64,000 nt of DNA from Alligator mississippiensis (GCF_030867095.1 NC_081837.1:16758501-16822500); one strand, 5' to 3'; shown: positions 32,991-47,125, counted from the first letter of the stretch. Made by a program: numbers and translations. Notes: generated by a model not told the origin, from the sequence alone.

Positions 32991-34760
32991 TCCACTGCTG
33001 GAGCTGAAATAGATGATCTGAAGGTTATAGGAGGTTTATCAACCTTGATATATGGCTAGAGAGAAGCAGGAGTGAGGAATATGCTGAGCCATGGACACAT
33101 CTGTTCTGCAAAAAAAAAGATGAACTCTCTTGGGGTGTTTGTTCTTCCCTACAGCTCACTGGTAAGCAAAAGCAACATGCTCACAGTAAAGGAAAACACA
33201 GCTCAAGATAAGCTTTTGCTTTCCAGTGTTTTGATCCTCCTATAAACACAAGGAACACTTTGGTAGCAGGAAGCTGCTTGGTCCCGGCTTTCACCCCTGG
33301 TCACATGCTCCTGAAGGGAAGCACCACAGGTGCAGAGTGAGCCCGGTCAGACCTGCTGGGTAAGAGCAACTGATCCCCAGAAGGCAGTAGCTCTTAGTTC
33401 AGCCCAAGAGCAGGACTGGGAATTCCTTGTCAGCAGGGGAAAGGCACGAATTGGTGCAGTCATGAAGCCCAGGGAGGGCACAGAGGTACAGCTAGCCCTG
33501 GCACCAGGTCAGGTGACATATGGACAAAAGTAAGAGGGGGCTGGGCTATGGTCCCTAGGCAGCAGAGGCCTCTCTCATGATGTCCCAAAGCACCAGCCAA
33601 GATGATGGGAGCTCGGTCTCTCTCGGATGCCCTTGGGGAACAACTGAGAATCCTGCACTGCTGTTGGGCTAGAGATGGGGAAGGGAAAGTGCTGAAATCC
33701 TCCCCAGCTTGCCTGGTATCAGATGAAACTGCAGCTGCCAGTGGTAAGCTCCTTTCAGTGCTCAGGTTCCACATGGGCAGGACCTTAGGAGTGGGGGGAG
33801 AGAGAGGGAGAGACCCCTGTGCGTAGTCAGAGCCTGCTGCAGAGAGCAAGATGGGAGGTCAAGTCCCTCATTTATGCTAGACCTTGACCTCTGGCTCAGA
33901 CCAGAGCAGAGCAGCATAAATGGCTGCTCTGCCTTCCTCCGCTGCTGTGGGACAGCCTATGGGCTGTTACATCATGGCCCGCTAGGAGGGGGCCCAGCAT
34001 GGCTGCTGTGCCAGGCAAGCAGATTACAGCAGCTTTGTGCCAGACTACTCCTTGCTACTTTGAACAATGAACAGCTCCAGCTCAGGTTTCTCTGGAGTGT
34101 TTAGACCTCCGGTGTCTTCTTTTCCATGAAGTGTCTACTTAAGAGGATGCCGCAGCCAGGAGCAGTCTATAGAGCAGTCTTCCTCCAGCTTCCCCTTGGG
34201 ATCCTGGATGTTTCCAGCCCCTCGTCTTACCCCATCTCCTGTTCCACCCTGCAGCTGGCACCCGAGATCACAGCCTGGCACACCTGACCATCCCATCCAG
34301 GCAGCCCCTTTTCAACAAGGCGTCCTTGGGCTGCTCTCACTCACCTGCCCAGAGTGGTTTCTGAAGCACATTCCTGTCGGGAAGCAGATTACCAGGAGCA
34401 AACAAAGGGGATTTTGTTTAGGAAGGGGATGGGCACCTCTCACCGAACTCCTTCTGGCTGTCCCATGCGCAAGTGCTGCTTCATTCCAGAGCCTCTACCT
34501 GCTGCTCAGATTTGCTTCTTTGCTCAGTCTCTCCTTCCATCTATGAACTAAAAACCTCCAGAAAAGGCACAAGGATGCAAGTACTTCCATTTATTTGTGA
34601 CACACAAGGCTAAATTCTTGGGGCTAAATTCCCAGCTTCTAGGTGTTTACTTAACCCAGAGGGACAGCCTTTCATCTTCAGCTCCCTCTGTGCAAAAATG
34701 AAGCAGTTTATTTCCTACCTATGGGGACTCTTTACCATCTTGTACCATCTATAATTTTTC
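32991..34760. other. Intergenic, unassigned
   Basis: Moderately GC-rich with several medium open frames on both strands (for example 33460-33849 minus, 34196-34546 plus). None has a recognisable domain or convincing splice sites. Confidence 0.35.
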
Positions 34761-34761
34761 T

Positions 34762-34868
34762 AGACCCTGACAAAGGGACTTTGATCGAAAAGGTGGCAGA
34801 AAAGGACACATTTCCTTGCAATTTCCGAGTTGGTCTAATAAAAGGTATCATTTTGGAACCAAGAGTTC
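34762..34868 (+). repeat. Reptile retroposon 3' tail
   Basis: CCCTGACAAAGGGAC and TTGGTCTAATAAAAGGTATC match the tail at 14990-15108. Followed by a T run and, at 34920, a G homopolymer of about 16. Confidence 0.55.
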
Positions 34869-35369
34869 TAGTTTTTTTTTGTACAGCTTCTAGGTAATTT
34901 TCAGCATGTTTGAGCAATGGGGGGGGGGGGGGGGGCATACATGGCTTCATGCCACCTTTCTGCCTCCTTCCCCTCTATCCTAGGAAACTGATGCGAGCCC
35001 AGTCAGTCCCAGGTGCACGCTGAAACAGAGCAGCCTCAGGGTTAACTTGAAACAAGAGCTAATGGATCCTAAGGAACTGGTCTCACTGGTCAGGATTGCC
35101 ACAGTGCATTGGCCTGTAGCTTATGGGCACTTGTACATGTGACAGGTTTTTAGTCCGTAGGGTTGCATTCTATGCCCCCTGAATTGAAACAGTGGATTTT
35201 ATTTTTCCGGCACTGTGTATATGTTATTGTCCTGGTGGCCACAGGCACTTGCTGAAGGCAGAAGTGGGGAAGGGCTCAATCCTTTCCCCTCTGCCCTGTG
35301 TTGGGGAAGGAAGGGGAAAAAGGGAGCTTGCCCATCTTTCCCACAGCCCCGGGGTGGGGGGGGGTAGTG
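34869..35369. other. Intergenic, direct-repeat flank of a foldback
   Basis: At 35248-35296 the segment GCTGAAGGCAGAAGTGG and following directly repeats the right arm of the foldback (GCTGAAGGCAGAAGCAG, about 35730), so the foldback element may extend to about 35190. Confidence 0.4.
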
Positions 35370-35850
35370 GGAGAGCATTATTTTGTGCCATTAATCTATC
35401 AGCTCACCCCCTGGCTGCCAGAGAGGCTGGAATGTTCCCCAGAAAAAACAATCTGCCTTCAGCAGGCTCCTGCGGCCAGCAGGATGCCTGAGAACAGGTT
35501 GGATTGCCTCTGGGGCAATGCAGGAAGAGGGCAGGAGGGCAGCTGGGTGTGCTAGCAGCTATAGAAGGTGGTGGGGATGGTACATGGGGCCCTGGAAGCT
35601 TGGGCAAATCTGCTAGCTTCCCTGAGCCAGGGGAACATCCAGCTGCCCTCCTGCCACTTCCCTGCACTGCCCTAGGGGCAAGCCAGCCCATTCCTGGGTG
35701 GCCCCAGGTGTCCTGCTGTCTGCAGGAACCTGCTGAAGGCAGAAGCAGTGAAGGGCCCAATCCTTTTTTTCTGTGGAGCCTGCCTGCCTCTCCTGCAGTG
35801 GGAAGGTGAGCTGACTAATGACTGCAATATTGCAACTTGCAACATTGCAG
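35370..35850. repeat. Long foldback (inverted repeat) element
   Basis: The left arm contains ATCAGCTCAC, CCCAGAAAAAACAA, GCCTTCAGCAGG and GCAGGAGGGCAGCTGG. The right arm carries the complements in reverse order, ending GTGAGCTGACTAATG. Arms are about 220 bp each around a centre near 35600. No duplication at the edges was resolved. The structure resembles foldback or MITE-derived hairpins. Confidence 0.75.
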
Positions 35851-38800
35851 TCAAACTCATTTAAAACACCTAAAACTCACATAAAAGTGTAATGTGTGAT
35901 GCCATTAAGCCACATGTAACAAGTGGGAACTCCCTGACCAGCATTGTGCTGGTCACCTACCTGCCTTTGGCCCACCACCCACCTACCATGCCTCGACCAA
36001 AGATAATTATGTTGGTAATTAGGTGGCAGGCTGCCCTTCAAGGGCCCTGATGTCTAAGGGCCAAAATACATATTCTGGCCATCTCTACACATATCCCATG
36101 CCTCGCAGATGTTGCTTACAGCCATGCTAAGCTCTTGTCATAGTATTGAGTCTCTCACATGCTGCCCTGCTAGGGCCACACTCATACTGCCTCCATCTTA
36201 CTGAGGCCTCTCATACTCCACCAGCTCTCACCCAGTCTCTTGCATCCCACCCTTCCTGGGTCTCACTCATAGCGCCTCTTCTCTCCCAGGGACCACACTC
36301 ACCCTGCCCTCTCCCAGAGGGTCTTTAGGCTTGCTACTCTTCACTCCCCAGCCAGAAAGCATGCATCCTTTTGGGCATCTCCTGTTATCCTCATCTGTAT
36401 GAGTACTGGGCAGTTCACAAAATACTGTGTTGCCAGGTAACTCCCACAGCTGCTCTCCAAAAAAGGCCGGATGACTTGCCCCCCATTCTCCCCATGGCTC
36501 CTCCTCTGCCACCCTCCAAATGGCTTCTTGCCCACCTGCAGCCTCAGGTCCCAGAGGCTTACCTGTACCTAACTCCGGCCCCCACTCAAGCCCTTCACTT
36601 ACAGGGCTCCACAACTGCCACTCTCTATTCCAGCCCCACACTCTGGGGTCAAACACCCCCACAGACTTAGGTGCCACTCGTTGGCATCCCTGGTTCACTC
36701 CTCGCTCCCTCAGTGGTGACGCCTAAGGGATGCACAGGGGTACATGTGCACCCTGAGAGCACTGACGCACCTCCTGACAGGCAGCATTCCCCACTTAGGC
36801 AATGGGGGCAGATGAGAGCACTGGTACCCCCCTGAGTGAACCAGCCAGGGAGCACAGGTGCCAGAAATGATCCCCGTGGTGCCCCCCTATGGCTGACACT
36901 TCCAGGTTGGCATGATCAGCCATGGGGGTGGGGGGGCAAGTGCCTCTTCTAACTCAGGAGACACCGGTCACCCACGTGCTTCCTCTCACAAGGGCTTCAA
37001 CTGCTCCTTTTACAGGATCTTCCACCCCTCCAGGCTTAGGCACGTCTCAAAGCTTACCTAGCTTCCACCACACCCCTTTGGGGTCTTGCAGCATAGTGAG
37101 CTCAGGTGTCCCCTATGGACATCACCAGCCCCACTCCCCCCTCCAGTGTTATTACTGTAACCCACCAGGTGGTGGGGGCAGGAGTTTAGGCACCCCAAGC
37201 CACCTTTCACCAGGATGGTCCTCAAGCCTGGCATTTAAGTGACCCTGCCCTACCACAGGCAGGACCACAAGGCCTCCCTATCCTGGCAGGGTGCAGTTTT
37301 AGGTCATACCCAGGACCAATGAAGCCTCCTCCTTCCCCATAGTCTCAGCCTTCTCTCCAAGCTGGTCTCAAAGCAGCAGCAGCTCCTCCAGAAGATGTTG
37401 CTTCCACAGTGTCTGGCAGCAAACTGCTACCTCCAGTCCTGCTGGCCTGGGACTTAAAATAGCCACTCATCAGGGCTGAGCCGCACCTGCCTGCTGCCTG
37501 ATCCAGGTTTTAAAGTGGCAGGGCACTTAAGGTGCTCTGACACCCACCTTCCCCCTTACAATTTTTACCCCAGAAGGCTTTTCCCTGCTGCTGCCAAAAA
37601 CAGGCTCTCCCAAAGCCTGTGATAGCCCTAAAGTGGCGAGCACCCCACTGGTGCTCCGCCACACCACACAATGGGAAATTTTTGTCACATGCATCATGAC
37701 AGCAGCATCGCCACATGTACAAGCACCCTATAGCTACATCTTAGCCTACCTTGGACCACCCCTTCTGTCTCCTCAGGATTTTTCTGCTCTAGGGGAAGCC
37801 TTGTTTGCTGCTATAGTTTGACAATGAAGGGGCTGAGGATCTGGCTGACTATGTGGAGAACACTGTTTCCAGGCAGAAAAAGTGACAGGGATGGAAAGAA
37901 AATGATCTGGAAAAAGTTATAATGGGATTGGAAAACCCACCCAAGCAAAGGGGAGATCCAAGAACATGTCAATCCTTCATTCCCTATGGCTGCCAGACAC
38001 CTGCTGTGCTAAACAATGACATCCAACCCCTACTCACACACTGACCATGGGACTGGACCCTGCTTCCTTCTACCAAGTCAGTCCATTGGAAGATTGCCCG
38101 GGCATCAGATTATAGTCTGCTCCTGGGACATGGTGGAAATCCAGGCAACTAACACCCTATTTCTCATCTGGATAAATGTAAAGGTCTCCTTCTGGACATA
38201 ATAATTTGGGCTGGTTCTTAATACTGGGTGCATGATTGTAATGCCACTGTACCAGTTCAGTCTTTCTGGTCCTTTCAGGCATTGCCCTGTTACTGAGATT
38301 GCCCGCATTCATTGGGATGGTAGTCCTGGTTTGTATCTGTTTTGCTAGCTACAGGCTTGAGCCTGCTACAAACACCTCCAGACTTTGGAATGGGGACAAA
38401 AGCTAGATTTAAATGATGTACAGCATGCCCCTCTCTATGGATCTCTAACTCATTCCATATGAGCCCGTTTGTGGTGTCTGATGGGAGACCTTGTGGTCCA
38501 TCGTGACTCAGCCTGGGTTTGAATTGGTGACAGCTCTACAACAAGTTCCCAGAGCCACACAGTCTCCCAACCACAGTGATTCTCAGCCATTTCTCTTCTG
38601 CTGCAAGCACAGCACCATTTCTGCATGCTAGACTTTCCAAACTGCATACGACAGCCAGAAATAAACTCATAAACTCTAGATGATTTAGCTCAGCAAACAA
38701 AAGGGGAAGCCTATAGCTCATTATAACAACTCAAGTAAATGGCTCACAAGAGCAACCGCTGCCCTGAGAATCCGATCAGCCCCTATTTGTTTTCTCCAGT

Positions 38801-39363
38801 CAGCAAAAAACATGCCTGTTTGTTGGCTGGCAGCTTTTTGTATTGCACTGTTCCCTTCCTATAAATCACCAAGATAGTTCCTGGCAGTGTTGTATCAGCT
38901 ACAGATTGCTTTCTCTTATTCTCTTGTTGTTTTCCCAGCTAATTAAAGAGGAAAGTCTCTTTTTGCAGAGGCACCGCTTTTCTTGAGATCACATGGCCCA
39001 TGGCCTTTCTTCACCATGGTGTTGACTGCTCCTGGCTCTGGACATGGTCTGGACACAGCTGCCCTCAACCCCATTCTCCTTGCTTCATGAGTCATCCATA
39101 ACAGTTGCCTGACAATTTAGCATGAAGCTTATTCCCCCAGTTGGTTGGGGACATCTGTTACCAGCCTGACATGAGAATTGACTTGATTGTTCATAGAATC
39201 CTATTACACCCAGAGATTCACCTTGCTGTTGGGTGCCTTGGTTATTATCAGAGGCCAAGGTATTTCCAGGCAGCAGGGTCAATATACGAGTCAAAAAGGT
39301 TTTTCTTTCTCCTAGCAAGTAAGAGCAAAACAGTTTTCCCTGTGTGATTCCACAGATTGCATA
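35851..39363. other. Intergenic, unassigned
   Basis: No gene recognised. C-rich tracts around 36150-37260 give long chance open frames. The segment near 36725-36760 (GGGGTACATGTGCACCC) resembles an unassigned palindrome-bearing repeat also seen near 30930. Confidence 0.35.
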
Positions 39364-39371
39364 TCTTATAC

Positions 39372-39678
39372 CAGTGGTGCTCAACCTTTTAGTCCCATGG
39401 GCCAGATGATTGGGGCAGGGCTGGTCCAGAGGCCAGATCCCTCACAGTGTTGGGCCCCATACACCCAGATCAGGCCCTGTGCTGCCCTGACCAGGCCCCA
39501 TGTGCCCTATCTAGTTTCAGGGCCACACTATCTGCCTTGCTAGGCTCCCCATGAGTCTGGAAATCTGGCAGCAGGGGAGTAGCAATTAACACTGCCACCA
39601 CTCCCTCAGCACCACATTATCAGACCCCTGGGGGCCAGTTACATGACATGGCTTGTGGGTTGGGGTTGAGCACCCCTG
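39372..39678. mobile_element. hAT-type MITE, family C copy
   Basis: Starts CAGTGGTGCTCAACC and ends GGTTGAGCACCCCTG. Flanking 8-mers TCTTATAC (39364-39371) and TCTTGTAC (39679-39686) match at 7 of 8. Same family as 9311-9684. Confidence 0.85.
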
Positions 39679-39686
39679 TCTTGTAC

Positions 39687-40925
39687 AGTAGCTGCTTATA
39701 TATGCCCTGTCCTATACGTGCTACCTGCTGATCCAAAACTATGGTGGGCATGTCCACCTATCAGTTTCAGTGCATGGCCTGGTGTTGCCAGATTAACCAG
39801 CACCAGCACAATGGAAATAAAGAGATTAAAACCAGTGCAGTCATGATCCACTATAAATGACCATAGAAATTCTTTCACGGGTCCTTAAGTGACTGATGGC
39901 CCCAGGAGTGCCGACTGTTTCAGAGTGCTAGATCAAGTCCAGTACTTCTGGATTTAAAAAGAATTGGTTAAGGGTGTTCAAAATCTGATCCTCAGTCTAA
40001 TTTTCATGTGGGATATTTGTAGCCCTCAGGCTCCCTGCAAAGGGCAAGTAGGACCAGGAATGTATTTATTTATTTATTTGTGTGTGCATGTATGTATATA
40101 TTTATCTGTGCAATTTATATGCCACCTTCCCAACAAAGGTTTAAACAAAACAGACACAAAATGCACCTCCAAAGCTCTTACATTTCTGAGCTGCCTAATT
40201 ACAGCTCTTGCGCTCCTAGGAAACAAAATTAAAAGCCTAATTGCTAATTACCAAGTCCACAGATAAAAGTAATAACAGAGGGGTAGCAGTGCAATTAGTG
40301 GCTCTTGCATTCTTTTAGTCTCCTTTCTATGGCAGAAGAAAACAAAGACAAGGAATTTAAAGGGAAGAACAAACTGGGTATTGGTGGCCATGAGGCCATT
40401 CCTATATCTCTTGAAGATAGTGGCAAAACTCCCACTGAAGGCAATAGGTAGGATCAATCTCATGGACCATATGAAGAGCAGATTTTCTTTTTAGGTGCAG
40501 TCAGTTTGGCATCTGTTGGGCTCATATCTCACAGATCTTGGCTGTCTCCAGCATTCTCTGGTTCCTTATTTCAGAGTTTCCACATCAGGATGTGAGATAT
40601 TCTGCACCTGTCTTTGAACATCAGGTCACTTCAAAGCTGCTTCTCCCTCTGAGGATAAAGTTTAGATTAGATCAGTTGTGTACCAGGTTTAACTCTTTTC
40701 TCTGTTACATACCTCTTGCTGAATAAGCAATGTGTTTGCTTTGCAGAGGCTGTTTGTGAGTGACTGAAATCAGCTACTAGCCTCAGGCTCCTGGAGAGAA
40801 GATTTTTTTTGTGGGTGCCAAACCCAGCTGAGTTATCAGGGTTGGGCACAGGGGAAGGGGACAGTAACAGGGCCCCTACCTTATTACTGAGAAGGGGGAG
40901 AAAACCCTGGGGCCTGGCAAGCCCC
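39687..40925. other. Intergenic, unassigned
   Basis: Short TATT repeats at about 40062-40080 and a TGTATGTATATAT patch after them. No gene recognised. Confidence 0.4.
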
Positions 40926-40929
40926 CAGG

Positions 40930-41350
40930 TGCAGATTTAAGGGTGGAAACATCTCAAGTGAACACGTACCACAGAGCCAGCAGTGACAGAAACATCAGGG
41001 TTGGGGGGTTGCACAGAAACATCACAGGGTCCAGCAGCAAGTGGCCTCCGAGCCTGCTCCAGCAAGCCCACAGCGGCAGCCCACCCTCGCCCTGCACACA
41101 GATCTTGGGGGCATGAGCCCCCCATGCTTGCCCAGGAGTGCACAGAGCAGCAGGAGCCACCCTCCCCCCATGCCTGTGCCCCCCTCAAACAAGCCACTCG
41201 CGGCTCCACCCCCCCAACCACTGCTGACTGGGCAGTGCCTATTGGCGCTCCTTCACTTCTGCGGTGGGGGGGAGCAGCTGCCCCACTCGCCACCCCCCCT
41301 TGCTATGGCACTGAGTCCCAACAAGCATCTATAGGTCCATCCCCCACACC
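40930..41350. mobile_element. Partial copy of the family D foldback element
   Basis: GCCCACAGCGGCAG, CCCTCGCCCTGCACACAGAT, GAGCCCCCCATG and ACAAGCCACTCGCGGCTCC align in order with the right arm of the intact family D element (about 1008-1150). Only one arm is recognisable and the terminal repeats were not found, so ends are approximate. Confidence 0.6.
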
Positions 41351-44300
41351 CCAAACACATAATTAGCCTGCAAGATGGGCCTTGTACCTGGCCAATCGCG
41401 CATTGCCCATTAGCAGTCAGAAGAGCCACATGTGCAACTGGCCTTGGGAAAGCAGTGTGTGGCAGTGTGGCGGATGGCGGCGGCAGCTGCCACGTGCAAG
41501 CTCCCCATCCCCCCTGTGTCCACCCAGCTGGGCAGTACCTATGTAGCCTGCAGAGGGGCGCTGCTGCCCTTGCCCCCCGGTCCTGCTCTTAGGAGGTGGC
41601 AGTGGGTGGCAGTGCTCTGTCCCTGTCTGCCCATGCATACCCCCTAGGACTTTTCCAAGTGTACCCCTATGGTACACGTACACCCAGCTGACAACCCTTG
41701 CAATAGGTTACTAGCACCTTGGATATCTAGTACATTGGTGTCTTCCCCATGTGGTTCCAGCACTTCACACAGATGTGTGAGCCAGGTTGAACTTGGCCCA
41801 ATACCTCTAACACAAAAAAAAGAACATTAGTTAAGGTGTCCCCATCGCCTGAGAAGATGGTCAGGGGGCTCTACAGATACTTAAAGTATAAGTAGTGCTA
41901 ATAAAGCACACTAGCCGTATTAAAGAAAGGGCCCAAAAAGAGTCCACGGAAATATGCTGGAAAATATACTGGAATTTTCTATACACCTTTTGAAAAGATT
42001 CTGCATTTTCCATTGAAAGCTGTTCCCATTTTCACAAAATAATCTAATGGAAAAGCCAGTCTTTCCAGAGAAAAAAATTGTGATAGAGAATTCCCACCTT
42101 GCTCTGCTTCTCAAATGCTGCTTGAACCACATGCCTCCAGCAGCTCCAGAAACAGCCTACTCGGGAGACTTGGAGGCTGGCTACTGGTAAATTTGCTCCC
42201 AGAGTGTTGCTGAAAGAAAGCATGTATGAAGACAGAATGAGGTGTGTGAGAAAAGGACATAACTGAATGTACACAAGGGTAGGCCCGACTTACTTCACTC
42301 AAATAAAACACAATTGGCCAAGAAATTCAACAGTGTCCAGCCTAGCAGCCAGAACCAATATGCTGCAGCACAAAACTCAGTCTGGGGAACATACTGATTT
42401 TAAGCCACCTCTGCATCCTCCTAGTCCTGAGCTGAGTAGTGTGACTGATGGTGGATCACTAAAGGCTCCAGCCCCAGGCACTGACTTTGAGGGGGTGCCA
42501 GAATGGAAGCTGCTGCCAGCCTGGCCACCTGGTACCCGGAGCCTGCCTGTTATGTCTCCGCTTGGGCTGTCATGTAGGGCGGAGAGGCCTCTGGTACAGG
42601 TAGCTCTCACAATGCTGCATGGGCCATAGCACTGTCCAGAATCACTTTACTGCTGTGGCTATACACCCAGCATCCCCTGTGACCCTCATCCCACCTCAGC
42701 AGGGCTCCTGTACAAAGGACTGCCCATCTTTCACAGGTGCTAGGGTGGAGGGAAACTTACCTCGCTCAAACGGTGGCTTTTCGAGCCCCTTTTCTCCATT
42801 CTGTCCCTTCTGTTCTATGTAAAGAGGCGGGAGGTGGAGACGAAGAGCTCACCCAGGAATTTGCTGTGTAGTGGGCCCACTGACCAGGTAGCCCATAAGC
42901 CACCTGCAGAAGGCAAGAGGCTGTTAAACCCTCCCCTCCTACAGCATCCCAGCTGCTGGCTACTTGGAGGGGAGGTGGCCAAAATACTTGCAGCAAAGCA
43001 TTTACTGCAGATTGCCTCCCAACGGAGGGGCTTTGGAGGGGTGGAACTCACCTAATTCCCCAAAATCTCTTCAGGAAATGTCTCCCCCCAATTAAAACGG
43101 TGCATCAGTCTCCACTTGCCATCACCAGAAGCACTGAGTGAGAGCCCAAATTAAGAGTGTATCTCTTGCCTGTCGAGCTGAAACCTGAGCCACTCCCCAT
43201 CCCATTATGTCTCCTTAACGGTATCCCTTTTTCCCTCTCTCTCTCTCTTCTTCTTTCTCTTCTCTTTTTCTTTTTTTTTTCTTCCTCCTCTTCTTTTTCT
43301 TTGGTGCTAATCTATCCCAGGATGCGGCACCCTGGGACTATTTTCATATCATAACCAACTTCATATCCAACAGCAGTAACTTCCATTCCCCAAAGGTGGC
43401 AGAGATGACAGACTGGAGCTCTTCGGTGGATGGATGAGACTTTGTTCCTCTTCCTTCCTATTTTTTTTTTAAGTTTCAAAAAATTTCCTGTCTTTCCCCC
43501 CATTTTCTGTTTTTCTCAGTGTCAGAGGGAACTAGTGGCTACTTCTAGTTCCTTTTTTATCCCTTTAATGCAATAATCAGCTCTTTATTTCAAAAGAAAA
43601 GATTTATTTATCGGATTAATATATCCATCATTATACTGGAAAGAGAATCCCAAACAGGTATGTGGCTTTATGGCATGTTTCTTTTCTCAGTGTGATAATT
43701 ACAAGTACCTAGTGATCTGGCAGGGAAACAGTTCAAAAGGATTTTGGGTTTTCCTAAGCTGGCTTCACTTGTTTAAAAACAGAAGAGGCATGGCTACTGA
43801 GTGGAATAAATCCTAGTACAGTGAAGCACAGGTTTGTTCCTGTACCAAATATGTTTCAAATTAAAATCAGAGGGGAAGATTTTTTACATCAGCTGCTTTA
43901 CAACTGTTCTGGCATGATGAGTGGCGAATGATATTTATGAATTGGTGTAACAACTGTGATGGGACTTTGATGGGACACTGTGCAGTGTCGATGGTGCTTT
44001 GCTGGTGTGTACCTGCAGATGCAGTGTATAGGATTCATGTGAGGCTCTGTAGGTTGCGCTACTCCATAGACTGTATAGCCATGTTTTTGAGCATTCAAAG
44101 TCATTACCAAGGGGAAAAGACTTTCATTTAAAGGTATGTTCCTTTTTCAGTTCTGTAATGCATGAGGTTCATAAAACATCCAAAACAAATTGGCAGTGTC
44201 ATGATAACCTGTAACTGGATGAAGCTGGTTTTCAGTACACAGGGATCCAGAAAAACAGCCCCCTCCTGGTTTAAAGATCAGTATATGAGGGATGTAATAT

Positions 44301-46940
44301 GGAATTTGGGACTCAAGGGGTGGGGGGGGGGGTTGTGGCAGATGAGGGAGTGGGGGCAAAGGGTAAGAAAGGTGTAGTGCTGTATCCATGAAGTTAATTG
44401 CTGTTTTGTCACTTGTGTGGCATTTTAATGGTTAAAACTGGCCACTGCCACTGCCAAGCGCAGTTGATCTGCCTGGCTCTTTCCCAACAATCACCTATAA
44501 TACAGAATGGCAGGGGAACCAGAGAGGGCTGGGTGCCTTACAAATGCCTGCTCCTCCTCCTTGGTCAACCTGCATTGGAGGGAGGGAAGGCTGGTGGATC
44601 TGGAAGCCAGCGGTCTGTGGGAGGGGGAGAAGGAAAGCCTGGGATGATTCCTTCTGAGCACCCAGCCTTGCGAGGGAACAGGTATGTGCCACTGGCCCAT
44701 CGCACGTTCATCTGCCATCTCTCAGCCACTTGCAGCGTGAGGATGGGGAGGGCCCAGCAAGACAAAAGGAGACATTATTCAGAATGGAGCCTCTCTGCAT
44801 TGAGGATGAATGGAGTATTGAAAGCACAGCATTATGGACTAGATTATTTTTCATCCCTTCATAACTGAGCTATTTGTCTGCTGGCAGGTTTCCGCCAGAG
44901 CTTGGTCAGCAGGAGACGAACAGCAAGAGTGGGACAAATCAGCAGGTCTCAATGGTGGCACATCCCATAGGTTACAAACATGCACTTAATTGCTTATGCT
45001 GCCATCAGAGCAGCTAGGATCAGGCCCATGCACTGTTCGTAGCAAGATCTGGCCTGGGCCCTTCAAATGAAAGGGGTGAGGAGGTGGAAGGTCTACTATT
45101 AAAGGCTGCAGGACTCAATCCCATGCCTGGGAATGGTCATCACACCTGCTGGGGTCACTGGGCCTTTGGCCAGGCCTGGTTCTCAGGTGGCTGCTTTGGA
45201 GCTGTGTAGCCAACAGCTGTTGGCTATGGATGCCCCATGGACTCCAGTACAGTGTCTGAGGCCACATTTAACCTACTGTAACCCACTATAACTCTTATAA
45301 GATTTGCCTGGACATACAGGAAAATAGGGCTGGACTTGGGGCTTCAGAATCTAAAAAGCCCAAGCACCTACTGCCTGAGCTAACAGGTCACCTTAGATCC
45401 GGAAGCAGACTCCAGTGCTTGTGGGGGACAAGGCACCATACTAAACTAGCATAGGTTACACATGCTCTTAGGACAGAAGAGACAACAGTCATCTTGGTGG
45501 CTAGTGCAGGGAGCTGCCAGTGGGTCATTCCCTGCAGTATGGTGCAGAAGAGGTGGGTTTGCAAATGAAATCATGATGACAGGGAAGGTGAGCAGGCACT
45601 TCCTTCTGCCAGCCACAATAGCTGCCTAGTTCTGCCTCAGGCAAAAGAGACGAGAGGCAGTAGGATTGAGGGGAGCCCAGGCCTGGTACAGTGGGTATAG
45701 GATGAGCTGAGTCTCAGAACTGGACAGGGACATAGTGAACAGCCTGGAGGCCCAGCCAGTGGAGGGTGTTGGATGGCACAGAGCCCCTGATGTGCTCGGT
45801 GCTGGGCATGCACAGGACCCAGTGTCAGAAGAGATCAGCTGTGTAAACAATGTCACCAGCTTGTCATCTTCCATGTGCTGGGGAGTCACAAAGGTACAAG
45901 GCCCACTTCTTGTCTTAGCCAGTATAAATCAACTGAGCCCAGTATAAATCAACTGCAGTAGAGCTCATTCAGAGTAACTGTGAGCAGAGCCTGGCCCCCC
46001 TTCCATTACAGGGCTTTAGCAGAGCTGTAGCAAACTGGCATTGCTTGCAAGCTAGCAGGTGCCCTCCTTGACAGTAATTTATAAGGAGAGAGCAGCACAC
46101 AGGGGAAATAGCATCTAATTATCTTTAATATCTCCCTCATTTTCTCTCTGACATTTTTCTTCTTCCCTCTTGATCCTGTCCCACTTGGATCTGCTTTGGC
46201 TTCTGTCCACTGGTGTATAACTGTCATATCAGTTCCATGCTCCTATCTGCTCCTGTCTTCTTCTGCATTGCTGAGGTGAGTTTATTCACAAGAGAAGAAA
46301 GCATGTCTGGTGGCTGGAGCCTACTTTGACTAGATCTTAAGGGAGAGTGGCTAGAGCAGGACAGGTTGGGGAGCCAGGACTCGAGCAGGAAAGGTTGGGG
46401 AGCCAGGATTCCTGGGTTCTCTTAGATCTTCAAGGAGAGGGAAACAAAGTCTCTGGTGAAGTGGATGAGGACACTTTGGATGCATTAGCTAATCACAGGG
46501 TGACTAAAGACATAAGCTAACTTCCTCCGGGTTGTGTGTGGGAGGGCTTCAGTGCAACATACACCATCCACTCGCCTACTCTGCATATGCTTGCTCTACC
46601 AAATGAGGCAACATAGAGGCACCTTAGAGTAGTGCTGAACATAAGCCCTGCACTGTTCGTGGACTCCTTGTCTTGGGATGCTTATTGACTCAGGGCCAAT
46701 CAAAGGTACCATTACTGTTCCCTTTTGGGGATCAGGCACATATGGAGCAGCATGAGCAGATGGAGTGACTCCTGGTGGTCCTCCCAGGCACGAGGGAAGC
46801 AGAGTGGATGTGCCCTAAGGGCCAACAGCACAATTCAGCTGTGAAACAGGATGGGTAGGAAGGAGGGGAAGAGCCCAGTTTGCATAGCTCAGCACCAAGA
46901 TAGCTGAGAGGGGTCAGGGACACATCAGGGAGTAAAAATC
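41351..46940. other. Intergenic, unassigned, with pyrimidine tract
   Basis: A CT-rich low-complexity tract lies at about 43231-43303 and a G run at about 44320-44333. No exon could be supported. If SSC4D has a non-coding first exon it may lie here or further left, but nothing marks it. Confidence 0.35.
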
Positions 46941-46944
46941 GGGA

Positions 46945-47125
46945 GCTACAAAGGTTTTAAACCCTTAGAAGAATGGAGCCCTGGAACAGCCTCCCCGGAG
47001 GAGCAGTGGATTCAAACCATCTTACTGGTCAGTGCTCAGCTGCTATATGTTTGCAGGCTCTTGGGCCCCATGATAGCAGGAGTTGGGCTCAGTGGCCAAG
47101 AAGGCCCCTTCAATCCTGTGCTTAT
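46945..47125 (+). mobile_element. Old CR1 3' end
   Basis: Translation has a CR1-like WNSLPGGAVDSNHL segment followed by a tail reading GAGTTGGGCTCAGTGG and CCCCTTCAATCCTGTG, a decayed form of the CR1 terminal GGTTGGACTAGATGA type. A further tail, ACCCTTGAGGTCCCTTC, is at 47430-47465. Confidence 0.6.
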
